Part shown: in pieces, positions 25,167 to 38,967 of the stretch
How the letters are laid out: every line of letters begins with the position of its first letter
Numbering within the stretch: the first letter of the stretch is position 1
NCBI RefSeq assembly: GCF_036231355.1
Contig: NZ_CP109496.1
Location: 6,758,001-6,822,000, forward strand
Length of the DNA stretch: 64,000 nt
Source of the DNA: Streptomyces sp. NBC_01431
GTDB lineage: Bacteria; Actinomycetota; Actinomycetes; Streptomycetales; Streptomycetaceae
Reading direction: 5' to 3'
Position numbers and translations under genes: made by a program
Notes under the pieces: model-generated
The model's input: only the letters and a program-made list of their open reading frames with translations
Databases searched by the model: none
What the model was told of the DNA's origin: nothing

Positions 25167-26051
25167 ATGGCGCACGCCCACCACACCCGGACCATCCGGC
25201 GCACACTGCGCCGTGAAATGCCGAGCACCGTCGGCCTCATCGCCGACGCGCACGACTTCACGGCCATGACGAGATACCGCTCCTTCGTCTTTGACGACCA
25301 CGCGACCTATCTGCGGCAGGTGGACGGACTCCTCCGCTCGCTGGCCGCCCAGGGCGCACACACGACGGTCGCCCTCTTCGACCCGGACGAGTTCACCGAG
25401 TTCTGTACGTCGGCGGGCCTGGACCCGGACAGTCCCGACAGCCGCACCCGCTTCACCGCGGAACTGGCGGCGGGCGGCGCCTGCGTGGCGTACGCGGGTC
25501 AGCCCATCGACAGCCTCGTCCCGCAGCTCATCAACACAGCTGTCCGGAAAGCCACTTGGGAGTACGCGACACTGGTCCTCGCCGAGGCGGGGGAGTGCGC
25601 GGAATGCGGTCAGGACATCGGCCGGGCCGCGTTCGACAGTGCTTCGCACCTCCTCCTGACCCTGCTGGAAACGGCCGGTTCGGGGACCCACCACCTCGTG
25701 TGCAGCGTCCCCGCACAGAAAGAGCACCTCATCGCGGTCCTCCACGCCCACCGGCAGGGGACCGACCCGGCGCACCTCGACGAGACGGACACCGCGCAGT
25801 TCGTCACCGTCCTCGCGGCAGGCATCGCCCTGAACAGCTCGGGAGGGCTGGTACTCCGCACGACCGAACCGGGATGCCCGGACCGACTGCACGGCTGGCG
25901 CCTGCACCACGGACGGCTCGATCCGCTGACCGAGGGCGAGGTCTTCAGCGCCTACTGCACGGACGCCGAGACGGGCGATCCCCTCTCTCCCGAACCGGAC
26001 GTCGAATACCGCCCCGGCTTCCCCATCGATCAACCGGACAACCACCACTGA
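25167..26051 (+). CDS. hypothetical protein, probably co-transcribed with the MFS gene
   Basis: A 294-residue soluble protein with a strong ribosome site (CAGGGGGAAAC then ATG), 24 bp after the MFS stop. The first half has alternating helices and strands around GAHTTVALFDPDEFTEF, reminiscent of a Rossmann-like sensory domain. A lone CAECGQ pair sits near residue 150. I do not recognise the family. Codon use is like its neighbours, so it is a real gene. Function could relate to the transporter or to MocR sensing. Confidence 0.7.
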   Translation: MAHAHHTRTIRRTLRREMPSTVGLIADAHDFTAMTRYRSFVFDDHATYLRQVDGLLRSLAAQGAHTTVALFDPDEFTEFCTSAGLDPDSPDSRTRFTAELAAGGACVAYAGQPIDSLVPQLINTAVRKATWEYATLVLAEAGECAECGQDIGRAAFDSASHLLLTLLETAGSGTHHLVCSVPAQKEHLIAVLHAHRQGTDPAHLDETDTAQFVTVLAAGIALNSSGGLVLRTTEPGCPDRLHGWRLHHGRLDPLTEGEVFSAYCTDAETGDPLSPEPDVEYRPGFPIDQPDNHH

Positions 26052-26136
26052 CATCACGGCATCCAGCTTCAGCGACGTCACCGGAGGGACAAAGAAGAGG
26101 GACAGAGAAACAGAGGAAGGGAACGGGAAAACAGGG

Positions 26137-26174
26137 GAGGGGCTCCCTGCCGCGCTCGCGACGGGAAGCCCCTC
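26137..26174 (-). terminator. terminator downstream of ptsI
   Basis: GAGGGGCT-CCC (26137-26147) pairs with GGG-(A)-AGCCCCTC (26163-26174). Read on the minus strand the hairpin is followed by CTGTTTTCC, so it suits the ptsI transcript; it may also stop the facing gene ending at 26051. Confidence 0.7.
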
Positions 26175-26199
26175 TCACACCGGATTCACCACCCGGAGG

Positions 26200-27870
26200 T
26201 CACTCGCCGGACAGCACCGCCTGGGCGGCCTTGCGGGCATCCTCGGCAGTGTCCGCGGCGCGCGCCGCGGCAGCCGCACGCTCGCACTGCGCCAGCGTGT
26301 ACTTCGCCAGCGTCGCACGCACGTAAGGAATGGACGCCGCACCCATCGACAGGCTGGTGACGCCCAGACCAGTCAGCACACACGCCAGCAGCGGATCGGA
26401 GGCAGCCTCACCACACACACCACAGCTCTTCCCCTCGGCTTTGGCGGCCTCGGCGGACATGGCGATCAGGTCGAGCAGCGCGGGCTGCCACGGGTCCTGA
26501 AGGCGGGAGACCGCGCCCACCTGACGGTCGGCGGCAAAGGCGTACTGCGCCAGGTCGTTGGTGCCCAGCGACAGGAACTCGACCTCCTGGAGGATCGAGC
26601 GGGCCCGCAGCGCGGCGGAGGGAATCTCCACCATCGCACCGAACTTCGCCTGCAGCCCGGCCGCGCGGCACGCGTCCGCGAACGCCTTGGCGTCGGTACG
26701 GTCGGCCACCATCGGCGCCATGACCTCTAGGTACACGGGCAGCCCCGCAGCGGCCTTGGCCAGCGCGGTCAGCTGCGTCCGCAGCACCTCGGGGTGATCG
26801 AGCAGCGAGCGCAGACCGCGCACGCCGAGCGCCGGGTTCGGCTCATCGGCCGGAGTCAGGAAGTCGAGCGGCTTGTCCGCGCCCGCATCCAGGACCCGCA
26901 CCACGACACGCCCCTCGGGGAACGCCTCAAGAACCTTGCGGTACGCCTCGACCTGCTTCTCCTCCGACGGCGCCTTCGCCGAGTCGTCGAGGAAGAGGAA
27001 CTCGGTACGGAAGAGACCGACACCCTCGGCGCCCGCGTCCACCGCGGCCGGAACATCGGCGGGACCACCGACGTTGGCAAGCAGCGGAACCTTGTGGCCG
27101 TCCGAGGTCGCACCCGGACCGGAGGAGGCGGACAGCGCGGCCCTGCGCTCGGCCGCGGCCCGCTCAAGCTCGGCGCGCTTCTCCTCGCTCGGCTCCACGA
27201 AGATCTCGCCCGTGCTGCCGTCCACAGCGACGAGCGTGCCTTCGGCCAGCTCACCTGCGCCCGGCAGGGCCACGATCGCGGGCACTCCGAGCGCCCTCGC
27301 GAGAATGGCACTGTGGCTGGTGGGCCCGCCCTCTTCGGTCACGAAACCGAGCACCAGCGTCGGGTCGAGCAGCGCGGTGTCGGCCGGCGCGAGGTCCCGG
27401 GCGATGAGCACGTACGGCTCGTCGCTGTCCGGTACGCCCGGCATCGGCACGCCGAGCAGACGCGCCACGATCCGGTTCCGTACATCGTCGAGATCGGCGA
27501 CGCGCCCCGCCATGTACTCACCGGCGCCCGCGAGCAGCTCACGGTAGTGCGAGAACGCGTCGTACACGGCCCGCTCGGCGGTGCTGCCGACGATGATGCG
27601 CCGGTCGACATCGGCCATGAGCTCCGGGTCCTGGGCGATCATCGCCTGGGCTTCCAGCACGGCCTGAGCCTCGCCGCCGGCCAGATTGCCACGCGCCATC
27701 AGGTCGGCCGCCACAGCTTCCACGGCCTGGCGAGCGCGCCCCTGTTCGCGCTCGTGCTCCGACGCCGGAATCTGCTTGGCAGGCGGTTCCAGAACCGCCG
27801 TGCCCATGTGCCGAACCTCGCCGATCGCCACACCGTGGCTCACGCCGACGCCTCGCAGCGTTGTCTCCAT
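26200..27870 (-). CDS. ptsI: PTS enzyme I (PEP-protein phosphotransferase)
   Basis: A 556-residue protein of standard length. The swivel-domain active-site His is in GGPTSHSAILARALGVPAI (~residue 186). The C-terminal PEP-binding barrel has the conserved EIPSAALRA, FLSLGTNDLAQYAFAADR and CGVCGEAASDPL motifs, including the catalytic Cys. It takes phosphate from PEP and passes it to HPr. It lies 81 bp downstream of crr on the same strand; these two general PTS genes are neighbours in S. coelicolor too. HPr is not in this window. Confidence 0.97.
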   Translation of the reverse strand: METTLRGVGVSHGVAIGEVRHMGTAVLEPPAKQIPASEHEREQGRARQAVEAVAADLMARGNLAGGEAQAVLEAQAMIAQDPELMADVDRRIIVGSTAERAVYDAFSHYRELLAGAGEYMAGRVADLDDVRNRIVARLLGVPMPGVPDSDEPYVLIARDLAPADTALLDPTLVLGFVTEEGGPTSHSAILARALGVPAIVALPGAGELAEGTLVAVDGSTGEIFVEPSEEKRAELERAAAERRAALSASSGPGATSDGHKVPLLANVGGPADVPAAVDAGAEGVGLFRTEFLFLDDSAKAPSEEKQVEAYRKVLEAFPEGRVVVRVLDAGADKPLDFLTPADEPNPALGVRGLRSLLDHPEVLRTQLTALAKAAAGLPVYLEVMAPMVADRTDAKAFADACRAAGLQAKFGAMVEIPSAALRARSILQEVEFLSLGTNDLAQYAFAADRQVGAVSRLQDPWQPALLDLIAMSAEAAKAEGKSCGVCGEAASDPLLACVLTGLGVTSLSMGAASIPYVRATLAKYTLAQCERAAAAARAADTAEDARKAAQAVLSGE

Positions 27871-27951
27871 CTCACCCGTCTCCGATAGTCGCGGCGGTCA
27901 ACGCCGCCGCAGTGGTTGTCCGTCCAGCGCGCCGCCGCAGCGGCGCAAACG

Positions 27952-28401
27952 TCACTGCCAGCTGAACAGTGCGTCGCCGGCCTTCACGTCGCCGCTCTCG
28001 ACGACATCGGAGAGGGAGTCGGTGGTGGCTTCGAGAGCCACGACCGGACAGATGGCCGACTTGCCGGCGGCTTCGACGGCGGCCGGGTCCCAGCGCACGA
28101 TCTCCTGGCCACGCGTCACGGTGTCGCCCTTGCTGACGAGGAGCTCGAAGCCCTCGCCGTTGAGCTGAACGGTGTCGATTCCGAGGTGTGTCAGTACACC
28201 GTGGCCCTCTTCGTCGACGACGACGAAGGCGTGCGGGTGCAGGGACACAACCACGCCGCCCACGGGCGCCACGGCCGCCGACGGCTCACGTACGGGATCA
28301 ATAGCGGTGCCGGGGCCCACCATCGCGCCGGAAAAGACGGGGTCTGGTACTGCAGCGAGCCCGATGGCCTGTCCGGCAAGTGGGGACATCACGGTCGTCA
28401 T
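27952..28401 (-). CDS. crr: PTS glucose-type enzyme IIA
   Basis: A 149-residue EIIA-Glc-type protein. The phosphorylated His is in GHGVLTHLGIDTVQL (~residue 73) and the first His lies in HPHAFVVV. It takes phosphate from HPr and hands it to sugar-specific EIIB components, in Streptomyces chiefly for N-acetylglucosamine uptake. The start ATG 28401 has GGGAGG 6 nt upstream. It is the first gene of crr-ptsI and is divergent from the rRNA operon. Confidence 0.95.
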   Translation of the reverse strand: MTTVMSPLAGQAIGLAAVPDPVFSGAMVGPGTAIDPVREPSAAVAPVGGVVVSLHPHAFVVVDEEGHGVLTHLGIDTVQLNGEGFELLVSKGDTVTRGQEIVRWDPAAVEAAGKSAICPVVALEATTDSLSDVVESGDVKAGDALFSWQ

Positions 28402-28708
28402 GGGGAGCCTCCCAGGGGTGGAGCTTCAAGTGTCGCCGTCACTACCTGTCCTGGACGGCGTACTGGTCAGAAGGGTAAGTCACAGGAAGTCCCAGTTCCG
28501 CATGAGAGGTGCCAGTTGGCGGCCCTAGGTGCACACCGGAAACGATTTGCCTCAACTCCCGGTGGCCTGTACTGTCGTACTCCTGCCTGACCCCATCACG
28601 ACACTGTGATTCGGCGGTCGGCGGCACCTACCAAGTCCCGATCCTAACCCGGATCTTCGGCTCTGCATGCTTGCGGAGACGGTGGTCCGGAAGACGGAAA
28701 AGACTTGC

Positions 28709-28714
28709 TAGAGT
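28709..28714 (+). promoter_or_regulatory. rrn: candidate rRNA promoter -10 (TAGAGT)
   Basis: TTGCTAGAGTCTGAATCG contains an extended -10-like TGCTAGAGT. No good -35 is visible 17 nt upstream, as is common for Streptomyces rRNA promoters. Confidence 0.35.
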
Positions 28715-28791
28715 CTGAATCGCCGGAAAGCCGAAAGGCCGGAAAGCGAAAGCCCGCTCCAGCGGGTGGCAGAAACGGAATTCGGATCTGC

Positions 28792-28797
28792 TAAGCT
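28792..28797 (+). promoter_or_regulatory. rrn: candidate rRNA promoter -10 (TAAGCT)
   Basis: A second TGCTA-type word, TGCTAAGCT, 83 bp after the first. Tandem promoters are the rule for streptomycete rRNA operons. Confidence 0.35.
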
Positions 28798-28871
28798 GGA
28801 AACACGAAATACCGAAGGGAAGCGCCCGGAGGAAAGCCCGAGAGGGTGAGTACAAAGGAAGCGTCCGTTCC

Positions 28872-28886
28872 TTGAGAACTCAACAG
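28872..28886 (+). promoter_or_regulatory. boxA-like element in the rRNA leader
   Basis: TTGAGAACTCAACAG in the leader matches the TTTGAGAACT-type element repeated before 23S at 30859-30868. In actinobacterial rRNA operons such elements are associated with Nus-dependent antitermination. Confidence 0.5.
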
Positions 28887-29076
28887 CGTGCCAAAAGTCA
28901 ACGCCAGATTGACAACCCCGTATCCGTTTCGGCGGATCGAGGTTCCTTTGAAAAGTCCTGTTCCGCTCTTGTGGTGGGCAGGCAACAACACAGCGAGGAC
29001 GCTGTGGACGACCGGCCTTATTCCGGCATGGTCGTCCCGCTCTTACGTGATGTGTGCACCCGATATCGGGTAAACA

Positions 29077-34016
<4,940 letters not shown>

Positions 34017-34018
34017 GT

Positions 34019-34035
34019 TGCTCGCGTCCACTGTG
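34019..34035 (+). other. right arm of the pre-23S processing stem
   Basis: TGCTCGCGTCCACTGTG pairs perfectly with 30870-30886, starting within three bases of the estimated 23S 3' end. Confidence 0.8.
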
Positions 34036-34101
34036 TTTGTTCTGAAGCAATGAACAGCTGTCAGAGCCCCTGCTTGGGGTTCCGGTGTTCAACTTCATAG
34101 T

Positions 34102-34220
34102 GTTTCGGTGGTCATAGCGTTAGGGAAACGCCCGGTTACATTCCGAACCCGGAAGCTAAGCCTTTCAGCGCCGATGGTACTGCAGGGGGGACCCTGTGGG
34201 AGAGTAGGACGCCGCCGAAC
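34102..34220 (+). rRNA. rrf: 5S ribosomal RNA
   Basis: About 119 nt from GTTTCGGTGGTCATAGCG to GGACGCCGCCGAAC. The terminal helix is GTTTCGGTGG/CCGCCGAAC, and the loop words CCCGGTTACATTCCGAACCC and GGGAGAGTAGG are typical. It follows 23S after about 85 nt. Confidence 0.96.
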
Positions 34221-34231
34221 AATTTTTGGGG

Positions 34232-34276
34232 AAAGCCCCGCATCATGGTCCTTCGGGATCACGGTGCGGGGCTTTT
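34232..34276 (+). terminator. rRNA operon terminator
   Basis: AAAGCCCCGCA and TGCGGGGCTTTT form the base of a long hairpin closed by GGTCC-TTCG-GGATC with a stable TTCG tetraloop, followed by TTTTC. It lies 11 nt after 5S. Confidence 0.93.
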
Positions 34277-34338
34277 CTGCGTTTACAGCCGCACTGGAAG
34301 GAAGGGTTCCCCCGCCCCCCTGTGCATCCGCCGGCCCG

Positions 34339-34358
34339 CCCTGACGGTAGGGTCAGGG
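34339..34358. repeat. inverted repeat before the phosphatidyltransferase gene
   Basis: CCCTGAC (34339-34345) and GTCAGGG (34352-34358) form a 7-bp stem, 36 bp before the GTG start at 34395. Operator or leader hairpin; not assignable further. Confidence 0.4.
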
Positions 34359-34394
34359 AGCATCGTTGGCACGTTTCCCACAGGAGGCCCCCGG

Positions 34395-35003
34395 GTGGAG
34401 GTCCAGGAGACTCGCGTTCAGACGGACCGGGTGCTCACCATCCCCAATATTCTCAGCATGGCGCGCCTCGTTGGCGTACCCCTCTTCCTGTGGCTGATTC
34501 TTCGCCCCGTCTTTGGCGGACCCAACAGTGATGGCTGGGCCCTGCTGGTCCTCGCGCTGAGTGGCGTCAGTGACTACCTGGATGGGAAGCTGGCCAGGCG
34601 GTGGAACCAGATCAGCAACCTCGGGCGGCTACTCGACCCGGCCGCCGACCGGTTGTACATCCTTTCCACTCTGGTCGGGCTCACCTGGCGAGAGATCCTC
34701 CCGATTTGGTTGACCGCTGCCCTTGTCGCCCGAGAGCTGATGCTTCTGGTGATGGTGGGAATCCTTCGCCGCCACGGCTATCCGCCGCCCCAGGTGAACT
34801 TCTTGGGGAAGGCGGCCACGTTCAACCTGATGTACGCCTTCCCTCTGCTACTGCTCAGCGACGGGCATGGGTGGCTGGCCTACCTTGCGGCGATTTTCGG
34901 ATGGGCGTTCGCAGGGTGGGGTACAACTCTGTATTGGTGGGCAGGAATCCTCTACGTGGTTCAGGTCCGTCGGTTGGTCAAGGCGGACGTAGCGGCCGAT
35001 TGA
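34395..35003 (+). CDS. pgsA: CDP-alcohol phosphatidyltransferase
   Basis: A 202-residue integral membrane protein with about five or six hydrophobic helices. It has the complete CDP-alcohol motif D-x2-D-G-x2-A-R-x8-G-x3-D-x3-D in DYLDGKLARRW...GRLLDPAAD (residues ~64-86). It condenses CDP-diacylglycerol with an alcohol phosphate in the membrane; phosphatidylglycerophosphate or a related lipid is most likely. The position before DUF881/sbp/DUF881 matches pgsA2 of mycobacteria as I recall it. GTG 34395 has CAGGAGG 7 nt upstream. Which alcohol it uses cannot be read from sequence. Confidence 0.85.
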   Translation: MEVQETRVQTDRVLTIPNILSMARLVGVPLFLWLILRPVFGGPNSDGWALLVLALSGVSDYLDGKLARRWNQISNLGRLLDPAADRLYILSTLVGLTWREILPIWLTAALVARELMLLVMVGILRRHGYPPPQVNFLGKAATFNLMYAFPLLLLSDGHGWLAYLAAIFGWAFAGWGTTLYWWAGILYVVQVRRLVKADVAAD

Positions 35004-35116
35004 GCTCGGCGGCGCGGCCCCGGTGGTGAGCCGGCATACGCGCGTGACGCCAGTGGGCCTCGCCGGACGGGCGAAGTCGGCCAGACCGTCGTCTCTTCAA
35101 GGAGGACGTTTCCGAC

Positions 35117-37612
35117 ATGAAGGCCGTCGTTATGGCTGGTGGCGAAGGCACACGCCTTCGCCCCATGACCTCGAGCATGCCCAAGCCGCTCCTGCCGGTG
35201 GTCAACCGGCCGATCATGGAGCATGTGCTGCGGCTACTCAAGCGGCATGGGCTCAATGAGACCGTCGTAACCGTGCAGTTCCTGGCATCGCTCGTCAGGA
35301 ACTACTTCGGTGACGGAGAAGAGCTCGGGATGGAGCTCACCTATGCCAATGAGGAGAAGCCGCTCGGCACCGCGGGTAGCGTAAAGAACGCCGAGGAAGC
35401 CCTCAAGGACGATGCCTTCCTGGTCATTTCCGGTGATGCCCTCACCGACTTCGATCTGACCGATCTCATCAACTTTCACAAGGAGAAGGGCGCACTGGTC
35501 ACGGTGTGCCTGACCCGCGTGCCCAATCCCCTCGAATTCGGCATCACCATTGTCGACGAAGAGGGGAAGGTCGAGCGTTTTCTGGAGAAGCCCACCTGGG
35601 GTCAGGTGTTCTCGGACACCGTCAATACGGGCATCTATGTGATGGAGCCCGAGGTATTCGACTATGTCGAGGCGGACAAGTCCGTCGACTGGTCAGGGGA
35701 CGTGTTCCCCCAGCTCATGAAGGAAGGCAAGCCGATCTACGGCTATGTCGCCGAGGGCTACTGGGAGGACGTCGGCACGCACGAAAGCTACGTCAAGGCG
35801 CAGGCCGACGTGCTGGAGGGCAAGGTCGACGTCGAGATCGACGGCTTCGAGATCTCGCCCGGGGTATGGGTCGCGGAAGGTGCGGAGGTCCACTCGGACG
35901 CAGTGCTCCGGGGCCCCCTTTACATCGGGGACTACGCGAAGGTCGAAGCGGATGTGGAAATCCGTGAGCACACCGTCGTCGGTTCCAATGTCGTCGTGAA
36001 GAGCGGTGCCTTTCTGCACAAGGCCGTCGTCCACGACAACGTCTACATCGGGCAGCACAGCAATCTGCGTGGCTGCGTGATCGGCAAGAACACCGACATC
36101 ATGCGGGCCGCCCGGATCGAGGACGGCGCCGTCATCGGGGACGAGTGCCTCGTCGGTGAGGAATCGATCGTCCAGGGCAACGTCAGGGTCTACCCCTTCA
36201 AGACCATTGAGGCGGGGGCCTTCGTCAACACCTCCGTCATCTGGGAATCGCGAGGGCAGGCCCATCTGTTCGGGGCGCGCGGCGTCTCCGGCATCCTCAA
36301 CGTGGAGATCACTCCGGAACTCGCCGTACGTCTTGCGGGCGCGTACGCCACGACGCTGAAGAAGGGCTCGACCGTCACCACGGCCCGCGACCACTCCCGT
36401 GGCGCGCGAGCGCTCAAGCGGGCCGTCATCTCGGCGCTTCAGGCCAGCGCCATCGACGTAAGGGACCTGGAGAACGTTCCGTTGCCGGTGGCGCGGCAGC
36501 AGACCGCGCGGGGCAGCGCCGGCGGGATCATGATCCGTACGTCGCCCGGGGTCCCGGACTCCGTGGACATCATGTTCTTCGACGAGCGGGGAGCCGACCT
36601 CTCGCAGGGCGGGCAGCGCAAGCTTGACCGGGTCTACGCACGCCAGGAGTACCGGCGAGCCTTCCCCGGAGAGATCGGCGATCTGCAGTTTCCCTCCAGT
36701 GTCTTCGACTCGTACACCGGATCCCTGCTGCGCACGGCGGACACCACCGGCATCGCGGAGGCCGGTCTGAAGGTGGTCGTGGACGCCTCCAACGGAAGTG
36801 CCGGCCTGGTGCTGCCCAGCCTGCTGGGACGGCTCAAGGTGGACTCCCTGACCATCAATCCGGGTCTGGACGAGTCCCGGCCGACCGAGTCCGCCGAGAG
36901 CCGGCGGGCCGGGCTCGTGCGGCTCGGCGAGATCGTCGCCTCGGCGCGGGCCGCGTTCGGGGTGCGGTTCGACCCGGTCGGCGAGCGCCTCTCGCTGGTG
37001 GACGAACGGGGGCGGATCGTCGAGGACGACCGGGCGCTGCTCGTGATGCTTGACCTGGTCGCGGCCGAACGGCGCAGTGGGCGGGTGGCGCTGCCCGTCA
37101 CGACCACCAGAATCGCCGAGCAGGTCGCGGCCTACCACGGCACGCAAGTGGAGTGGACGACCACCTCGCCCGACGATCTCACCCGGGTGTGCCGCGAAGA
37201 GAACACCATCTTCGGCGGGGACGGGCGTGGCGGGTTCATCGTGCCCGAGTTCAGCAGCGTCTTCGACGGCGCGGCCGCCTTCGTACGGCTCATCGGTCTC
37301 GTCGCGCGAACCCAGCTCACGCTCAGCCAGATCGACGCGCGGATTCCGCAGGCACACGTGCTGCGGCGGGACATCGCGACGCCGTGGGCGGTGAAGGGCA
37401 TGGTGATGCGCCGGGTCGTGGAGGCGGCCGGTACGCGGTCGGTGGACACGACCGACGGCGTACGCGTGGTTGAGGCCGACGGCCGCTGGGTGATGGTGCT
37501 GCCCGACCCGGCGGAGGCGGTCACCCATTTGTGGGCCGAGGGGCCGGACGACGTATCGGCTCAGGCTCTTTTGGACGAGTGGGCCGCGGTGGTTGACAGC
37601 GCAGGTCACTGA
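35117..37612 (+). CDS. manC: GDP-mannose pyrophosphorylase fused to a degenerate phosphomannomutase domain
   Basis: An 831-residue protein. Residues 1-235 are a nucleotidyltransferase with GGEGTRLRPMT and PKPLLPVVN. Residues ~250-370 are left-handed beta-helix hexapeptides. Residues ~385-831 have the fold order of phosphohexomutases. The ManC part makes GDP-mannose from mannose-1-phosphate and GTP, feeding protein O-mannosylation and cell-envelope glycans. In the mutase-like half, the catalytic SHNP serine loop reads RTSPGVPDS (~residue 473), the metal-binding DxDxDR loop reads DPVGER (~619), and the sugar loop reads GGDGRGG (~700). It is therefore probably a non-catalytic domain. ATG 35117 follows AAGGAGG. 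Confidence 0.85.
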   Translation: MKAVVMAGGEGTRLRPMTSSMPKPLLPVVNRPIMEHVLRLLKRHGLNETVVTVQFLASLVRNYFGDGEELGMELTYANEEKPLGTAGSVKNAEEALKDDAFLVISGDALTDFDLTDLINFHKEKGALVTVCLTRVPNPLEFGITIVDEEGKVERFLEKPTWGQVFSDTVNTGIYVMEPEVFDYVEADKSVDWSGDVFPQLMKEGKPIYGYVAEGYWEDVGTHESYVKAQADVLEGKVDVEIDGFEISPGVWVAEGAEVHSDAVLRGPLYIGDYAKVEADVEIREHTVVGSNVVVKSGAFLHKAVVHDNVYIGQHSNLRGCVIGKNTDIMRAARIEDGAVIGDECLVGEESIVQGNVRVYPFKTIEAGAFVNTSVIWESRGQAHLFGARGVSGILNVEITPELAVRLAGAYATTLKKGSTVTTARDHSRGARALKRAVISALQASAIDVRDLENVPLPVARQQTARGSAGGIMIRTSPGVPDSVDIMFFDERGADLSQGGQRKLDRVYARQEYRRAFPGEIGDLQFPSSVFDSYTGSLLRTADTTGIAEAGLKVVVDASNGSAGLVLPSLLGRLKVDSLTINPGLDESRPTESAESRRAGLVRLGEIVASARAAFGVRFDPVGERLSLVDERGRIVEDDRALLVMLDLVAAERRSGRVALPVTTTRIAEQVAAYHGTQVEWTTTSPDDLTRVCREENTIFGGDGRGGFIVPEFSSVFDGAAAFVRLIGLVARTQLTLSQIDARIPQAHVLRRDIATPWAVKGMVMRRVVEAAGTRSVDTTDGVRVVEADGRWVMVLPDPAEAVTHLWAEGPDDVSAQALLDEWAAVVDSAGH

Positions 37613-37700
37613 CGTCGTACGGGTGCGCCGGGCCGGCCGTGGAGGCGCGGCCCGGCGCATCGGTGGGGCCATTCGGTGGTAACGGCGCCGACGTGCGACG

Positions 37701-38633
37701 ATGTGCGGCATGCCGCAGCAGCCCCCCGTTCGGAGCACCCCGTCTCCGCCTCCGCGTCCCGACGCGTCGATGTCGCTGCTGACCAACGTCATGGACCATG
37801 CCCTCGATGACGGGTACGCCGAGGCGACCGCCCGCCGCAAGGCCGAGGGCGATACGGGGGTGCCGCGCCCGTTGCGGGCCAAGCTCGGCCTCGCCGCGGG
37901 TCTGGTGCTCGCCGCCCTCGTGGTCACCGTGGGAGCCGCTCAGGCCCGCATCACCGCGCCCGTGGTCGCCAAGGAGCGCCAGGAGCTGATCAACCGGGTC
38001 GACTCCGAGACCAAGGCCGCGGACAAGCTGCAGAGCGATGTGGACGGCCTGCGGACCGAGGTCGGCGACCGGCAGCGCAAGGCGCTGGAAAAGCACGGCG
38101 GTGACCAGGGTGAGCTCGTGGCGCTGCTTTCCGGCGCCACCGAAGTGAACGGGCCGGGTGTGAAGCTGGTGGTCGACGACGCCAAGGACACCACTCAGGG
38201 CGACGGCAGCAGGCCGCGCGAGAGCACGACCTTCGCCGACACCGGCCGGGTGCGTGACCGGGACATGCAGCGGGTGGTCAACGGGCTGTGGCAGAGCGGG
38301 GCCGAGGCCATCGCCATCAACGGGCAGCGCCTGACCTCGTTCTCGGCGATCCGGGCCGCGGGCGACGCCATACTGGTCGACAACAAGCCACTGGTGCCGC
38401 CGTACACGGTGCTCGCGGTGGGGGACGGCAAGAAGTTGAGCAGCGACTTCCAGGACAGCGCGGACGGTCAGTATCTGCATGTGCTGCAGCAGAACTATGG
38501 CATCAGGAGCAGCATTTCGGTCGAGGCCGACGTGCGCCTCCCGGCGGCGCCGAGCCTCACCGTACGTACAGCAGAGCCAATGGCCACGGGCGCCGGCAAG
38601 GGCGCGGCCGACACAGGGAAAGGCACATCGTGA
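37701..38633 (+). CDS. DUF881 family protein (first copy)
   Basis: A 310-residue protein. A disordered Pro-rich N-terminus and a TM helix (residues ~55-80) lead to an external coiled coil (~90-125) and a DUF881 domain with GPGVKLVVDDAK and AEAIAINGQRL. Its stop overlaps the next start (GTGA), so it is coupled to the small basic protein. DUF881-sbp-DUF881 clusters accompany division or envelope genes in Gram-positive bacteria; the biochemical role is not established. ATG 37701 or 37710 could be the start and neither has a clear ribosome site. Confidence 0.88.
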   Translation: MCGMPQQPPVRSTPSPPPRPDASMSLLTNVMDHALDDGYAEATARRKAEGDTGVPRPLRAKLGLAAGLVLAALVVTVGAAQARITAPVVAKERQELINRVDSETKAADKLQSDVDGLRTEVGDRQRKALEKHGGDQGELVALLSGATEVNGPGVKLVVDDAKDTTQGDGSRPRESTTFADTGRVRDRDMQRVVNGLWQSGAEAIAINGQRLTSFSAIRAAGDAILVDNKPLVPPYTVLAVGDGKKLSSDFQDSADGQYLHVLQQNYGIRSSISVEADVRLPAAPSLTVRTAEPMATGAGKGAADTGKGTS

Positions 38634-38962
38634 TCGCCGTACTTGGCCTCGTCGTGGGAGTCGTGGTCGGACTGTTCGTCCGGCCCGAAGTGCCTGCGGT
38701 GGTCGAGCCGTATCTGCCGATCGCCGTGGTCGCGGCACTCGACGCGGTCTTCGGCGGGCTCCGGGCGATGCTCGACGGCATCTTCGTCGACAAGGTCTTC
38801 GTGGTGTCCTTCCTGTCGAACGTGGTGGTCGCGGCGCTGATCGTGTTCCTCGGTGACAAATTGGGTGTCGGCGCGCAGCTGTCGACCGGCGTCGTCGTGG
38901 TGCTCGGCATCCGGATCTTCTCCAACGCGGCCGCCATCCGGCGGCACGTCTTCAGGGCCTGA
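38630..38962 (+). CDS. sbp: small basic family membrane protein (DUF1290)
   Basis: A 110-residue protein with three hydrophobic helices (about 2-18, 25-45, 55-95) and a basic C-terminus RRHVFRA. This matches the small basic protein family always flanked by DUF881 genes. It starts at GTG 38630 inside the stop of the preceding gene and ends 5 bp before the second DUF881 gene, so all three form one translational unit. Confidence 0.9.
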   Translation: MIAVLGLVVGVVVGLFVRPEVPAVVEPYLPIAVVAALDAVFGGLRAMLDGIFVDKVFVVSFLSNVVVAALIVFLGDKLGVGAQLSTGVVVVLGIRIFSNAAAIRRHVFRA

Positions 38963-38967
38963 GGCGT

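Larger units (their letters stand above)
28402..29076. promoter_or_regulatory. crr/rRNA divergent regulatory region and rRNA leader
   Basis: This is a 675-bp gene-free stretch. The left ~150 bp must hold the crr promoter. The right part is the rRNA promoter and leader region, with a lower GC content than the flanking genes. Two TGCTA-type extended -10 words occur at ~28707 and ~28790. A boxA-like TTGAGAACTCAACAG starts at 28872. AGTCAACG at 28896-28903 can pair with CGTTGACT in the 16S-23S spacer. I saw no protein gene in it and no full DasR site. Confidence 0.7.

Noticed and set aside
28462..28468. ACTGGTC half of a DasR-type site upstream of crr
   Set aside because: Only one half matches; the other half (AGAAGGGT) does not. 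crr-ptsI is DasR-linked in S. coelicolor, but no full site is visible here.
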